DNA of 33,135 nucleotides from Lentisphaeria bacterium (GCA_017504585.1 JAFVQX010000138.1:1-33135); one strand, 5' to 3'. Shown: positions 14,965-24,031, counted from the first letter of the stretch. The notes: generated by a model not told the origin, from the letters alone. Numbers and translations: made by a program.

Positions 14965-15876
14965 TCAAAGCCATTGCTTATTCAGCCGCCATTGCCGCGG
15001 GGTTTGACTGTATTTGCGGCGGAATACTTTTATGAAACAGCCCGCAGAATCAAAACCGCATACTTCAGCTATGCGTTTGACTTTCAGGGGCGAAGTTTCC
15101 AACAGCCAGCAGGCTTTCTGCAAACGCAATCGGGTTATGTAATCGTGCATGTTTTCGCCGGTTGCCAGATGAAATTCGCTTGAGAGCATGGTGCGGTTGA
15201 GCTGCAAGGCTTCTGCCACAGCCGAACAATTTATGTTGAAAGCATAATTAAGCTCGATATAATGCACCGCCCGTGCCACATTTTCCGGCAGCAAGGCGTA
15301 TCCGGCAGTTTGTCGGGCAAGGTCGCAGCGGAATTGCAGCAAAACAGCTTTGAGCAAAGCGTTGAGCCGCAAGTGACGGTCATTCTGCCGGTCGGCAATC
15401 ACCTGTTCGGCACACCCCAGCAAATCAGCCATCAAACCATTGGGCGGTTGGTAATGACAGTAAAGAGTCTGCCGCAAACCGTTTTTATCGGGTTGAGAAA
15501 ATACCAGACGGGTCAGATTCCGCATAAAAACTACCGAAAAACTGCGTATGGGTGTATTTTCCGGCTCAATCACGCTCCAGTTCCGCTTGCCGCCGACTGC
15601 CACAGTTCCGGCAGGGAGAGTGCGTTTTTCCATAACCCCATCGTAAGAAGCAAGCATATTTTTGCAACCGTCGGGGAAAAATATTATCCGGAAAAGATAA
15701 TTTAACCGCTCCCGCCCCGGCGGACAGGGCGTATCAGCCAGATAGCAATATTCCACACAATCAGACTCCAGCATTTTTTCGTACTCCTGCAAATTAGCCA
15801 GGACCAAAGCACTATCAGCCGGAGTGCCGGGAAATTCTGCTCGTATTTTTGATTTTTTCTCTGACAAATTCACCAT
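14965..15876 (-). CDS. AraC/XylS family transcriptional regulator
   Basis: The ATG at 15876 (MVNLSEKKSK) was chosen; the longer frame begins at a TTG inside the promoter. The resulting 303 residues have an N-terminal sensor half with beta-rich, cupin-like character and a C-terminal double helix-turn-helix of about 100 residues: CSAVAEALQLNRTMLSSEFH as first motif, IAEVCGFDSAGCFIKVFRR as second, then the conserved PRQWR. It is divergent from the exported propeller gene and probably activates it, as AraC-type regulators often do with adjacent carbohydrate genes. No ribosome site is obvious. The effector is unknown. Confidence 0.85.
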   Translation of the reverse strand: MVNLSEKKSKIRAEFPGTPADSALVLANLQEYEKMLESDCVEYCYLADTPCPPGRERLNYLFRIIFFPDGCKNMLASYDGVMEKRTLPAGTVAVGGKRNWSVIEPENTPIRSFSVVFMRNLTRLVFSQPDKNGLRQTLYCHYQPPNGLMADLLGCAEQVIADRQNDRHLRLNALLKAVLLQFRCDLARQTAGYALLPENVARAVHYIELNYAFNINCSAVAEALQLNRTMLSSEFHLATGENMHDYITRLRLQKACWLLETSPLKVKRIAEVCGFDSAGCFIKVFRRKYSQTPRQWRLNKQWL

Positions 15877-15924
15877 AAAATAAACAATAAAATTATTTAC
15901 AAACCGCTTTTTAATGGTTAATTT

Positions 15925-15952
15925 AATATATACCAACAATTTTATAAAACAA
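15925..15952 (-). promoter_or_regulatory. Promoter of the AraC-type regulator gene
   Basis: Minus strand: -35 TTGTTT (15952-15947), 16-base spacer, -10 TATATT (15930-15925). The divergent propeller gene has no good -35 in the same interval, which fits activation by the regulator. Confidence 0.5.
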
Positions 15953-15981
15953 CAAAAAACATATAAAAGGTGTTTGAAAAA

Positions 15982-17025
15982 ATGAAAAAGTTATTTTTGC
16001 CGGTTTGGGCAGCTCTTTTGAGTGTATGTGTAAGTGCTGCGGAGCTTACGGTAATGGAACAGGGTTCATTGGTCAAGGATGGATTCCACAACGCATTTCC
16101 TTCCATAACCGCGTATCAGGGCAAACTTTATATGGCACACCGCAAAGCCACCGGGCACCGGCGTTACGACGGAGTTACTGCTCTTTATGTATCAGCTGAC
16201 AACGGCAAAACTTTTCAGAAAGTCCGGGAGTTTTCCGGCAACGGCGATATGCGGGATCCCCGGCTTTGTACCGTTGAAGGCAAACTGGTGATCTACAATG
16301 GCTGCGGCCACCCGCAAAAAGATGGCACGCATAAGTATTCATTGAAGGCGTTCCGCAGCAGCGATGGCAAAAACTTTGAAGAATTTACCGTAAAAGGTTT
16401 GGCTGAAAACTCCTTTTTCTGGGGGTGTGTGCCTTTTGAAAATGGTTATATTGCCACATCTTACAGGCGAGTCGGCGATATGTTCCGGAGCAGCTTGTAT
16501 TACAGCACCGACGGAGCAAACTTCACGCAGTATCTCACCTTCCCCGGCTCCGGCAACGAAACCAGCCTTTGTCCCGGTAAAGACGGCAATCTTTATTGCA
16601 TCGTCCGGCGTGAAGGCGGCGACTGCCGACCGGTATATTATGTGGTCAAAGATAAAAAGATCGTAAAATCCGTAAAACTCTCCGAACCCTTGCAGGGCAT
16701 AATGCTTACAGCCAATGGCGACAGTTTTATCGTGGGCGCCCGCCACTGGGATTGGCGCGATCCGGTCAAATTCAAGGGCAGAAAAGGCGTAAGATTGGAT
16801 CTGTTCACCATGGATAAAGCGGGTAAACTCAAGTTTCAGAAAAATCTGAAAAGTGCCGGTGATTGCTCTTACAGCTTTGCCGTGCCCTTGAGCGATAAGG
16901 AGTTTTTCATCGTCTACTACTCCCAGCACGATTACATCGCGCGCTTCCTGAAAGAAAAAAGCAAAACGCCCCTGACCGACAAACGCCCGGCAGATATATG
17001 TTTTGCCCGGGTATTGTGTAAATAA
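15982..17025 (+). CDS. Exported sialidase-like (BNR/Asp-box) beta-propeller protein
   Basis: The ATG at 15982 follows AAGGTG with good spacing; an upstream in-frame GTG overlaps that site. The 347-residue protein begins with a Sec signal peptide (MKKLFLPVWAALLSVCVSAA). The mature part has three Asp-box-like turns (SADNGKTF, SSDGKNF, STDGANF), and RDPRLCTVEGKLVIYNG as in sialidase or glycosidase propellers. Arg and Glu residues that could be catalytic are present but cannot be aligned by eye, so it may bind or hydrolyse glycans. Divergent from an AraC regulator that probably controls it; followed by a strong terminator. Confidence 0.75.
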   Translation: MKKLFLPVWAALLSVCVSAAELTVMEQGSLVKDGFHNAFPSITAYQGKLYMAHRKATGHRRYDGVTALYVSADNGKTFQKVREFSGNGDMRDPRLCTVEGKLVIYNGCGHPQKDGTHKYSLKAFRSSDGKNFEEFTVKGLAENSFFWGCVPFENGYIATSYRRVGDMFRSSLYYSTDGANFTQYLTFPGSGNETSLCPGKDGNLYCIVRREGGDCRPVYYVVKDKKIVKSVKLSEPLQGIMLTANGDSFIVGARHWDWRDPVKFKGRKGVRLDLFTMDKAGKLKFQKNLKSAGDCSYSFAVPLSDKEFFIVYYSQHDYIARFLKEKSKTPLTDKRPADICFARVLCK

Positions 17026-17062
17026 AATTCAGTTTTTCCGGCACTCAAAAGCCGATTTTTGC

Positions 17063-17104
17063 GCCTTTCCGGCAATAAAAAGCGCCGGAAAGGCATCTTT
17101 TTTA
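17063..17104 (+). terminator. Rho-independent terminator after the propeller gene
   Basis: Perfect 11-base arms 17063-17073 and 17084-17094 with a 10-base loop, then ATCTTTTTT. Confidence 0.9.
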
Positions 17105-17135
17105 AAGAAATATGCTTTTTGAGCTTGAATAAAGT

Positions 17136-17163
17136 TTGTATTTTACGGAAAAAGCGTTATATA
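17136..17163 (+). promoter_or_regulatory. Promoter of the DUF1553/DUF1501 operon
   Basis: -35 TTGTAT (17136-17141), 16-base spacer, -10 TATATA (17158-17163). GGAAAGGAG and the ATG at 17191 follow, so the leader is about 20 bases. Confidence 0.65.
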
Positions 17164-17190
17164 TTTCATCGGATGGAAAGGAGTTTTTTT

Positions 17191-18795
17191 ATGCGGAAAT
17201 TTTATTCTGTTATAATTTGTTCGCTGCTGACGGTTGCGGCAGCCTGCGGATCGACCTTTGAGAAAAGTTCCGGTTACGATCCGTTTTTGCCTGTAAACAA
17301 GATATTGTTCAAGCATTGGCAGGAAAAAAACATCAGAGTTCCTGCCGTATCTTCCGACGGAGTCTTTATCCGACGGGTGGCGCTGACCGCTGCCGGCAGA
17401 TTGCCCGCAGCAGCGGAAGTGCGGGATTTTGTTTTTGATGACACCCCGGGCAAACGGGCAAAACTTATTGAAAAATTTCTCAATTCGCCGGAGTACGCCG
17501 ATATGCAGGCAATGCGTTTTGCCGATATGCTGCGGATCAAGTCCGAGTTTCCCATCAACCTCTGGCCCAACGCCGTGCAGCTGTATCACCGGACGATCCA
17601 CGACGAATTACTGACTGACCGGTCGCTGAAAAGCATGTTTTACGATCTTTTGACCGCATCGGGCAGCAACTTCCGGACCGCTCACGCCAACTTTTTCCGC
17701 GCCAGCGCCGACCGCTCTCCCACAGGGCTGGCCAAAATGGTGCTGCTGACAACTATGAACATGCGGGAAACAGAATTCAGTAAAAGCGAGCTGGAAGATT
17801 TTGCAAAACTCTTCAGTCTGATCCGCTATAAAAGCACTTATGAGTGGAAAGAGGAAATCGTCTATAACGATCCGGTGCCGCAAGTGATAACCGCCCGCCT
17901 GCCCGATGGCACCGCCGTGACCATCGACAGCGGCGCAACAGATCCCCGCAAAGTCTTTGCCGATTGGCTGCTGCAAGATGATAACCCCTATTTTGCCCGG
18001 GCGGTTACCAACAAGGTCTGGTACTGGGCATTCGGCAGGGGGATCTACCCGCAGGCGGACGATCTGCCGCGTCTGGAGAGCGATCAGAGATCGTTCTGGG
18101 CAAAACTCTGGGGCAGCAGCGACAGTTCGACTGCAAAAGGCGACCAGCCATTCTGCCGTGAACTGCAGGATTACATGATCGCCGAGTTTCAGAAAAGCAA
18201 TTACAGTCTGAAACACCTTTACCGCCTGATAATGAATTCGGCGGCGTTTCAGGCATCGGCAGTAAATCAGGACGAAGAACTGCTGAAAAACTTTGCTGCC
18301 TACCCGGTCAGACGTCTGGAGTCAGAACTTCTGATCGATGCGCTGGCTGCCGTCACCAAAGGTTACGACCGCTATATGAGCGTGATCCCCGAACCTTTTA
18401 CCTATCTGCCGGGCAGCAGCAAGGCGGTAAATATTGCTGACGGCAGTATTTCCAGTGGCACTTTGGACAGTTTCGGCCGGCCGCCCCGGGATTCCGGGCA
18501 GTTTTCGGAACGCAACAAAGCCAGCACCGACTCCCAGGGGTTGTATCTGATGAATTCGGCGGCGCTTTACCGGCGGCTCAACAATTACTGCCGCAACTTG
18601 CAGCGCAACTACCGCAACGATAATGAGCGGCTCGACCGGATCTATCTGGATATACTTTCGCGTTATCCAACCAACCGCGAGCGGCAGGTGTTCAAAAAGT
18701 ACCAGACAAGTCTGGATAAAAAATCCCGGCATCTGGTCTGGAGCGACACTGTCTGGGTATTGTTCAACAGCAAAGAATTTATTTTTTACCATTGA
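17191..18795 (+). CDS. Exported DUF1549/DUF1553 protein, short form without cytochrome domain
   Basis: The ATG at 17191 was chosen: GGAAAGGAG lies 7 bases upstream and a signal peptide begins at once (MRKFYSVIICSLLTVAAACG). The longer frame would start inside the preceding terminator. The 534 residues contain DUF1549 (FIRRVALTAAGRLPAAAEVR, about 55-75) and DUF1553 (NPYFARAVTNKVWYWAFGRG, about 265-285, then QGLYLMNSAALYRR). Planctomycete relatives usually run 700-1000 residues with a cytochrome c or similar module; no CxxCH motif is seen here. The TVAAACG stretch could also be a lipobox. It is the first gene of a four-gene unit with its DUF1501 partner 11 bases downstream. Function unknown. 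Confidence 0.88.
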   Translation: MRKFYSVIICSLLTVAAACGSTFEKSSGYDPFLPVNKILFKHWQEKNIRVPAVSSDGVFIRRVALTAAGRLPAAAEVRDFVFDDTPGKRAKLIEKFLNSPEYADMQAMRFADMLRIKSEFPINLWPNAVQLYHRTIHDELLTDRSLKSMFYDLLTASGSNFRTAHANFFRASADRSPTGLAKMVLLTTMNMRETEFSKSELEDFAKLFSLIRYKSTYEWKEEIVYNDPVPQVITARLPDGTAVTIDSGATDPRKVFADWLLQDDNPYFARAVTNKVWYWAFGRGIYPQADDLPRLESDQRSFWAKLWGSSDSSTAKGDQPFCRELQDYMIAEFQKSNYSLKHLYRLIMNSAAFQASAVNQDEELLKNFAAYPVRRLESELLIDALAAVTKGYDRYMSVIPEPFTYLPGSSKAVNIADGSISSGTLDSFGRPPRDSGQFSERNKASTDSQGLYLMNSAALYRRLNNYCRNLQRNYRNDNERLDRIYLDILSRYPTNRERQVFKKYQTSLDKKSRHLVWSDTVWVLFNSKEFIFYH

Positions 18796-18806
18796 GGAGG
18801 AGTATT

Positions 18807-20117
18807 ATGATAGACCGGAGAGAATTTCTCAAGATGATGGCTATGTGCGGCGTGTACGGAGCTTTCAACCGGGTGTCCGGCAACTTGCTGGCAGCTCCTG
18901 TGGAACGCAAAAGAGAACCCGCACGGTCGGTTATTGAAATATGGGTATGGGGTGGTCCATCCCATCTGGAAACCTTTGACCCCAAACCCAACGCCGGCAA
19001 GGCTTACAATGGCGATTACGGCGATATACCCACCAATGTAAAAGGTATCCGTATCAGCGAATTTCTGCCCAAACTGGCACAGCAGGCAGATAAATACTCC
19101 ATTATCCGCAGCATGTGCCACCGTACCAATGGTCACGAAACCGCCACATACCTTATGCAGACCGGACGGATGCCGGGGTCCGGCATAACCTATCCGGCGA
19201 TCGGCGCGGTGCTTGCCATGCTCAAAAGCGGCAGCTACAAGGGCAAATTGCCCCCCTACATAGCATTGACCACCAACAAAGGGCGCTTTTCGGAAAACGG
19301 TTTTTTGAGTGACCGCTTCAAGCCCCTTGCCACGGGGTCGAACCCCAACAATCCGCAATTTCTGGTAGACGGCTTTGTGGCGCCCGGCGGGGTAAGCAAA
19401 GAACACGTTTTGCGCCGTCAGAAATATGCTGACGAGCTGGATAGCTTCACCCGCAGTATAACCAGCTGCCGGGAGCTGCGGGAGTTTGAACAGGCATCTC
19501 TGGATGCCCAGGCTGTTTTAAGCGGCAACGACGCCAAGGCGTTTGATTTGAATTTGGAAAGCGAAGCCATGCGCAACCGCTACGGCAGGACCCGTTTCGG
19601 GCAATGCTGTCTGGCGGCAAGAAGATTGGTGGAAATGGGCGTACCCTATATAACCATCAACGCCCAGGGCTGGGATACGCATAAAAAACACTTTGAATCC
19701 ATGCAGAAACTGGGTCCGGAATTCGATCAGGGCTTCTCGGCGCTGCTGGAAGATTTGAGCGAAAAGAAGCTGCTTGATACCACACTTATCTGGTGTACCG
19801 GCGAATTCGGCCGTACCCCGCGGGTGGATTATCAGGAACCGTGGAACGGCGGCAGAAACCACTTTTGCCATTGCTTCAGCACGGTGGTTGCCGGCGGCGG
19901 TTTTGTTGGCGGCAAAGTCGTCGGCGCTTCGGATGCCCACGGCGAAAGACCCGTTGAACGTCCGGTATCGCCGGTGGATCTGTTGTGGAGTATCTACGAG
20001 CTTGCAGGGATCGATCCGGCGCAAAAACTGCCCAATCCGCGTAACTTTGACCTGACGATCCTGCCCCCCGGCGGCGGCAAAAACAAATTGAGAGAACTTT
20101 ATCAGGAGCAAATATGA
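18807..20117 (+). CDS. Tat-exported DUF1501 family protein
   Basis: The ATG at 18807 follows GGAGGAG; a longer frame from TTG overlaps the previous stop. The 436-residue protein starts with a twin-arginine signal (DRREFLK at 3-9, then a weakly hydrophobic stretch to LLAAP). The core is sulfatase/alkaline-phosphatase-like DUF1501: IWVWGGPSHLETFDPKP, SMCHRTNGHETATY, NAQGWDTHKKHF, TGEFGRTPR and GRNHFCHCFS carry the conserved Asp, His and Gly residues. It probably folds in the cytoplasm with a metal cofactor and is exported folded. It is the usual neighbour of DUF1553 in Planctomycetota, Verrucomicrobiota and Lentisphaerota. Its stop overlaps the next ATG by 4 bases. Confidence 0.92.
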   Translation: MIDRREFLKMMAMCGVYGAFNRVSGNLLAAPVERKREPARSVIEIWVWGGPSHLETFDPKPNAGKAYNGDYGDIPTNVKGIRISEFLPKLAQQADKYSIIRSMCHRTNGHETATYLMQTGRMPGSGITYPAIGAVLAMLKSGSYKGKLPPYIALTTNKGRFSENGFLSDRFKPLATGSNPNNPQFLVDGFVAPGGVSKEHVLRRQKYADELDSFTRSITSCRELREFEQASLDAQAVLSGNDAKAFDLNLESEAMRNRYGRTRFGQCCLAARRLVEMGVPYITINAQGWDTHKKHFESMQKLGPEFDQGFSALLEDLSEKKLLDTTLIWCTGEFGRTPRVDYQEPWNGGRNHFCHCFSTVVAGGGFVGGKVVGASDAHGERPVERPVSPVDLLWSIYELAGIDPAQKLPNPRNFDLTILPPGGGKNKLRELYQEQI

Positions 20118-22306
20118 ATATAAATAAGTTTTTCTTGAGCGTATTTCTGACAGTTGCTTCGGCAACTGCGGCTTATGCTGCTCCGCATATCGGTTTTATG
20201 ATGCCTTCCGGCGGAACGCAAGGCTCGACAGTAGATATAATCATTGGCGGACAGGGGTTCTGGAACGTCAATCAGGCGTGCATCACCGGTCAGGGAGTAA
20301 CCGTGGAAAGCGTGCAATTTGTCCGCGGACTGCCGCACCCCGACGGTAAACAGCGCCGTTATATAAACCAGATATTGAGATTGTATCACCAGAAAAAACC
20401 CAATACAGTAAAAAAGCCGGAAAGCACCGAAGGCTGGCGTATGCACCCGTTTTATGACCGGGTATATGATCTGACGCCTTGTGAACGGGATATTATGTAC
20501 CGCTTTTTGTTTGTGCCCCAGAACTCATTGCAGGCAAGTCCGGCGATCTCCGGCCGTGCCATCGTAAAGCTCAAGATCGCCAAAGATGCTCCGGTGGGGC
20601 TCCGGGAATTCCGGTTGATCGGCCGGGATGGCTCGTTGAGCAATCCGTTGAAGTTTTTTGTAAGCAATGTGCCGGAAGTCCGCGAAAACTTCTTTGCTTA
20701 TCCCGGATTTCCCTATCCGGAACAGACTTTCACAGTCCCCAGCGCCATCAACGGGCAGATAACTCCCGGCGAAACAGATCGCTACAAATTCAATGCCAAA
20801 AAGAATGAAGTGATAACGTTCCAGCTCTACGGCAGATTTTTCAACCCCTTTATCGGCGACGGGGTGCCGGGGCATTTCCAGCCGGTATTGGAAGTTTGCG
20901 ATGCCGGCAAAAAAGTTCTGGCTTATGCCGATGACAACTTTTTTGATCCCGACCCGGTGCTGACTTTTACCGCTCCGGAAGATGGAGTTTACACTTTGAA
21001 TGTGCGCGATGCCCTCTACCGGGGCAGATTGGATTTTGTCTACCGGATAAATGTTTTTAACGGCAAACAGCCCGCCCCCAACGCTGCCGCACCGGTGATC
21101 GGCAAAGTGCCGTTCAAAGATATGGGGTCTTTGCTCATAACTTCGCCGGTGGATCATCCGGTCATACTCGGCAGGGTGCTGACCAAAGCTGCCGGCAACA
21201 ACTGCCCCATCAAGCTGGAAAAAGGTCAGGAAGTAGTCCTGGAAGTTTTTGCCCGCCGACTGGGCCTGCCGCCGGATGCGGTGATCAAGGTCTTTGACGA
21301 CAACGGCAAACTGCTGGCACACAACGACGATATTGAACGCCCGAAATTCGGAGTGATATTGCATAACACCGCCGACCCGATGCTTGTATTCAAAGCTCCG
21401 GAAAGCGGCACTTACACCATAAATGTCAGCGATGTGGCACAAGCTTGCGGCAAAGAATACAAATATTTTTTGCGTATCGACCGCAAGCGGAAGCGTTTTG
21501 CGCTGTATACGGCACCTTCCACGCTGCGGCTTTCGGCAAATACTGCCAATAAAATAAGCATCACGGCGGAACGTTTTGACCAATTCAATGGCGAGATCAA
21601 GCTCAAGATCGTCAGTCCCCGGGGGTACAGGTTCCTGGGCGCCGATACCATACCCGCCAACTGCAGTCAGGCGGACTTCACCATTACCGGCGAATACAAA
21701 AAAGACCGCCCCATCGAAGAATTGGTCATCGAAGGCAGTGCCGGTAAATTCAAGACCCGCGTGATCCCCGGCGACGAAGCCATGCAAGCTTTTGCCTACA
21801 CGCATATAAATCCGGCAGCCTCGTTCCCTGTGCGGGTAGCGGGCAAAGGCGGACTGATGGAGTTTCAGAACATCAAAAACAGCAAAGTCGTGCTGCCTGA
21901 CGGCAAACCGGTAACGCTGACCGCCAAACTTGTCAGCGGCTACATACCGCCCAATGTGGAAATACGGCTCGAACTGCTCAATAAACCCGACTGGGTAAAG
22001 GTCGTATCCGCCCCGGCAAGCAAGACCCGGGTGATCCAATACAAGGAAAAAATCAAAGTCAAAGCCAAGGGCAAAAAACAGAACAAAGGTAAAGCCCAAT
22101 ACAGAACCGTCACCCGTTCCAGAGTCGAAGCAGTGCCGGTCAAGATCACGTTGCAGGCCGATAAAAATTCTGCCGGCAAAGCATCCAACGCGGTCTTTCA
22201 AGCCAGCTGGATCGTTACATCCAAGCCGGATAAACGGGGGCGGGTAAGAAAGTATCCTCAAAGAATAATACTGCCCGCCATACAGCTCCAAGGAGGTAAA
22301 AATTGA
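20114..22306 (+). CDS. Exported protein with two PPC-like domains
   Basis: A 730-residue protein with a Sec signal peptide (NKFFLSVFLTVASATAAYA). An N-terminal Ig/IPT-like domain comes first (GGTQGSTVDIIIGGQGFW). Two PPC (bacterial pre-peptidase C-terminal) domains follow: about 215-318 (INGQITPGETDRYKFNAKKN, LTFTAPEDGVYTLNVRD) and about 350-460 (LVFKAPESGTYTINVSD). The C-terminal third is beta-rich with a Lys-rich segment near 650-680. No peptidase domain is present. PPC domains bind carbohydrate or aid export. ATGA overlap with the DUF1501 stop indicates coupling. It may be the large extracellular partner of the DUF1553/DUF1501 pair. Confidence 0.85.
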   Translation: MNINKFFLSVFLTVASATAAYAAPHIGFMMPSGGTQGSTVDIIIGGQGFWNVNQACITGQGVTVESVQFVRGLPHPDGKQRRYINQILRLYHQKKPNTVKKPESTEGWRMHPFYDRVYDLTPCERDIMYRFLFVPQNSLQASPAISGRAIVKLKIAKDAPVGLREFRLIGRDGSLSNPLKFFVSNVPEVRENFFAYPGFPYPEQTFTVPSAINGQITPGETDRYKFNAKKNEVITFQLYGRFFNPFIGDGVPGHFQPVLEVCDAGKKVLAYADDNFFDPDPVLTFTAPEDGVYTLNVRDALYRGRLDFVYRINVFNGKQPAPNAAAPVIGKVPFKDMGSLLITSPVDHPVILGRVLTKAAGNNCPIKLEKGQEVVLEVFARRLGLPPDAVIKVFDDNGKLLAHNDDIERPKFGVILHNTADPMLVFKAPESGTYTINVSDVAQACGKEYKYFLRIDRKRKRFALYTAPSTLRLSANTANKISITAERFDQFNGEIKLKIVSPRGYRFLGADTIPANCSQADFTITGEYKKDRPIEELVIEGSAGKFKTRVIPGDEAMQAFAYTHINPAASFPVRVAGKGGLMEFQNIKNSKVVLPDGKPVTLTAKLVSGYIPPNVEIRLELLNKPDWVKVVSAPASKTRVIQYKEKIKVKAKGKKQNKGKAQYRTVTRSRVEAVPVKITLQADKNSAGKASNAVFQASWIVTSKPDKRGRVRKYPQRIILPAIQLQGGKN

Positions 22307-23421
22307 TCGTCGTTTCCCATGCTGAATTCACTACTTCAACCGGCATCCGCGAAGATTTCTTCACAGCTTACGGTGCCGGAAAAGATAACTTTGCCGATGA
22401 AGCAAGCGAAGTGCTGGCAGCTTACGATGCACAGCTTGCCCGATACGGCTGCAGTCAGGCAAGCGAAATACTTTTGCGTATACATGTAAGCGACGTAACC
22501 AACCAGTACCACATTCTTGAAAAGCTTATTGCCGGCCGCAGCAGCTTTATTTCGGTCATCGAACAAGCCCCGGTGGATGCCCAACGCATTGCCATCGAAG
22601 CATGGCATTGGCAAGGTGTCCGCAAAAGTTTTGAAGACGGCGCGCTGAAGGTATCGCTCGAAAATTATCCGGTGTTGTGGTTCAAAAAAGATGAGCTTGC
22701 TGCGTCGGGCAGCTTTGACCAGACTTATGAAGAGTTTACAGCACTTGGCGGCTATCTGGCCAAACACAATGCCAATGTGGCAGAACACACAGTGCGAACC
22801 TGGCTTTACAACCGCGATGTAGACAATAACTACGCCGGATTGGTACAGGCTCGAAACAAGTATTTTGCCGAAATCGGTCTGACTAAAGATACCCACTTTA
22901 TCGCCAGCACCGGTATTGCCGGGCAGATGCACGATGTCAAGCGGCTGGTCAAGATGGATTCCATAAATTACCCCACGCTGCGCCACGGACAGATGCAGTA
23001 TTTGTATGTGTTGGAAAATCTCTCGCCCACAGCGATCTACGGAGTCAGTTTTGAGCGCGGCACCCGGTTGATCCTGGGCGACCGCTCCCACTACTTTATT
23101 TCCGGCACGGCAAGTATCGATAAACATGGCGAAGTGATGTATTGCCACGATGTTGCCCGCCAGACCCACCGGGTGCTGGAAAATATCGAAGCATTGCTTC
23201 AGGAGGGCTCCGGCGAGTTGAGCGATATAAAACTTGCCACCATCTATCTGCGGGATACCGCCGACGCTGATATCGTCCGCAACATCGTCCGCGCCAAACT
23301 GGGCAATGATCTGCCGCTGGTAACGGTAAAGGCGCCGGTCTGCCGCCCCGCATGGCTGGTGGAAATAGAGTGCATAGCCGTAAACAACAAAGGCAACAGC
23401 CAATACAAGGTCTTCAAATAA
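22303..23421 (+). CDS. RidA/YjgF-fold protein, two-domain (FkbO/Hyg5-like layout)
   Basis: The start is a TTG at 22303, overlapping the TGA of the previous gene, with AGGAGG 6 bases upstream; no ATG fits. The 372 residues have no signal peptide. The C-terminal half is a RidA domain: FISGTASIDKHGEV, DVARQTHRVLENIEALL, and CRPAWLVEIECIAV, with the Arg and Glu placed as in imine deaminases. The N-terminal half has a diverged related fold, as in chorismatase-like proteins. It could be a deaminase acting on reactive enamines or imines, or a chorismate-type hydrolase; substrate unknown. Its place as last gene of an otherwise exported operon is odd. Confidence 0.8.
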   Translation: MIVVSHAEFTTSTGIREDFFTAYGAGKDNFADEASEVLAAYDAQLARYGCSQASEILLRIHVSDVTNQYHILEKLIAGRSSFISVIEQAPVDAQRIAIEAWHWQGVRKSFEDGALKVSLENYPVLWFKKDELAASGSFDQTYEEFTALGGYLAKHNANVAEHTVRTWLYNRDVDNNYAGLVQARNKYFAEIGLTKDTHFIASTGIAGQMHDVKRLVKMDSINYPTLRHGQMQYLYVLENLSPTAIYGVSFERGTRLILGDRSHYFISGTASIDKHGEVMYCHDVARQTHRVLENIEALLQEGSGELSDIKLATIYLRDTADADIVRNIVRAKLGNDLPLVTVKAPVCRPAWLVEIECIAVNNKGNSQYKVFK

Positions 23422-23443
23422 TAAACTCGCAGTCCTTATGATG

Positions 23444-23581
23444 TTATCTTCCGGACAGCTTGCGGTTGCGGATTTGCAGTAATTCATCCTGCAAACTGTG
23501 CCCGCACCTGCTCGCAGACTGCCACATCGAAGCATAACGAAAGCGGTACTGCCCCCCTTGATACTGTGGGCAAAACACCAT
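23444..23581 (-). other. Doubtful 45-codon ORF or gene remnant
   Basis: ATG at 23581 to TAA at 23444 on the minus strand. The peptide begins MVFCPQYQGGQYRFRYASMW and ends LQDELLQIRNRKLSGR, which looks more protein-like than random frame. It has no ribosome site, and its start lies in the terminator hairpin. It may be a decayed 3' end or chance. Confidence 0.25.
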
Positions 23582-23610
23582 GAACAGTTTTGCCCACAGG
23601 CTTTTCGTGT
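23564..23610 (+). terminator. Terminator of the DUF1553/DUF1501/PPC/RidA operon
   Basis: Perfect 13-base arms 23564-23576 and 23587-23599 with a 10-base loop, then GCTTTTCGTGTTTT. It lies about 140 bases past the last stop. Confidence 0.7.
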
Positions 23611-23660
23611 TTTCAGCTCAATAGTTACAGTTTTTCGGTGGCAGAAAGTATCAATTTGAT

Positions 23661-23829
23661 AAAGGAGTTTAAGCGTAATGGGAAATTATGCGGGTTTTAT
23701 GCGTGCAGTACCTCCATGCCGTTATCGCTTTACAGCTATTACCGGATGCACGCCTGGAACGCATATAAAGCTAACGCCGCCGATGAATTCCGCACCGCCG
23801 CACAGAATTTTTTGACAAAACAAAAATAA
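23661..23829 (+). pseudogene. Possible small or frameshifted ORF
   Basis: A good ribosome site (AAAGGAG, 23661-23667) precedes ATG 23678. That frame reads 45 codons to 23815. A neighbouring frame ending at 23829 carries more protein-like sequence (SYYRMHAWNAYKANAADEF). Joining the two near 23712 would give a small protein of about 47 residues, so a frameshift in a short gene is possible. No homology is recognised. Confidence 0.25.
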
Positions 23830-23986
23830 GCTCCCGCAGCAAGCCGGAACAAAAGTTCTCACAACAACAGTTTTATAATGTTTCCCTGCTGATTATTACC
23901 TGCCAGTCAGTTTGAATTTTTTTGCTCAAATTGGCTGTTTTTTCTGCCGCATAAAAAAATTTTTCAAAAAAATATCCCACTTTTAC

Positions 23987-24014
23987 TTGCAAATCGGAAA
24001 ATATTGTGTAGATT
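23987..24014 (+). promoter_or_regulatory. Promoter of the Cys/His-rich protein gene
   Basis: -35 TTGCAA (23987-23992), 16-base spacer, -10 TAGATT (24009-24014). Confidence 0.6.
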
Positions 24015-24015
24015 A

Positions 24016-24031
24016 ATTAGACAAGCCTAAC
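24016..24031. promoter_or_regulatory. Operator-like site, copy 1
   Basis: ATTAGACAAGCCTAAC, directly after the -10 of the Cys/His-rich gene, partly palindromic (TTAG...CTAA). CTAACTTT then continues as in the copy at 24503. Confidence 0.4.

Noticed and set aside
20525..22291. Minus-strand frame of 588 codons opposite the PPC gene
   Set aside because: The plus-strand frame has a signal peptide, PPC domains and coupling to its neighbours; the antisense frame has none of these.
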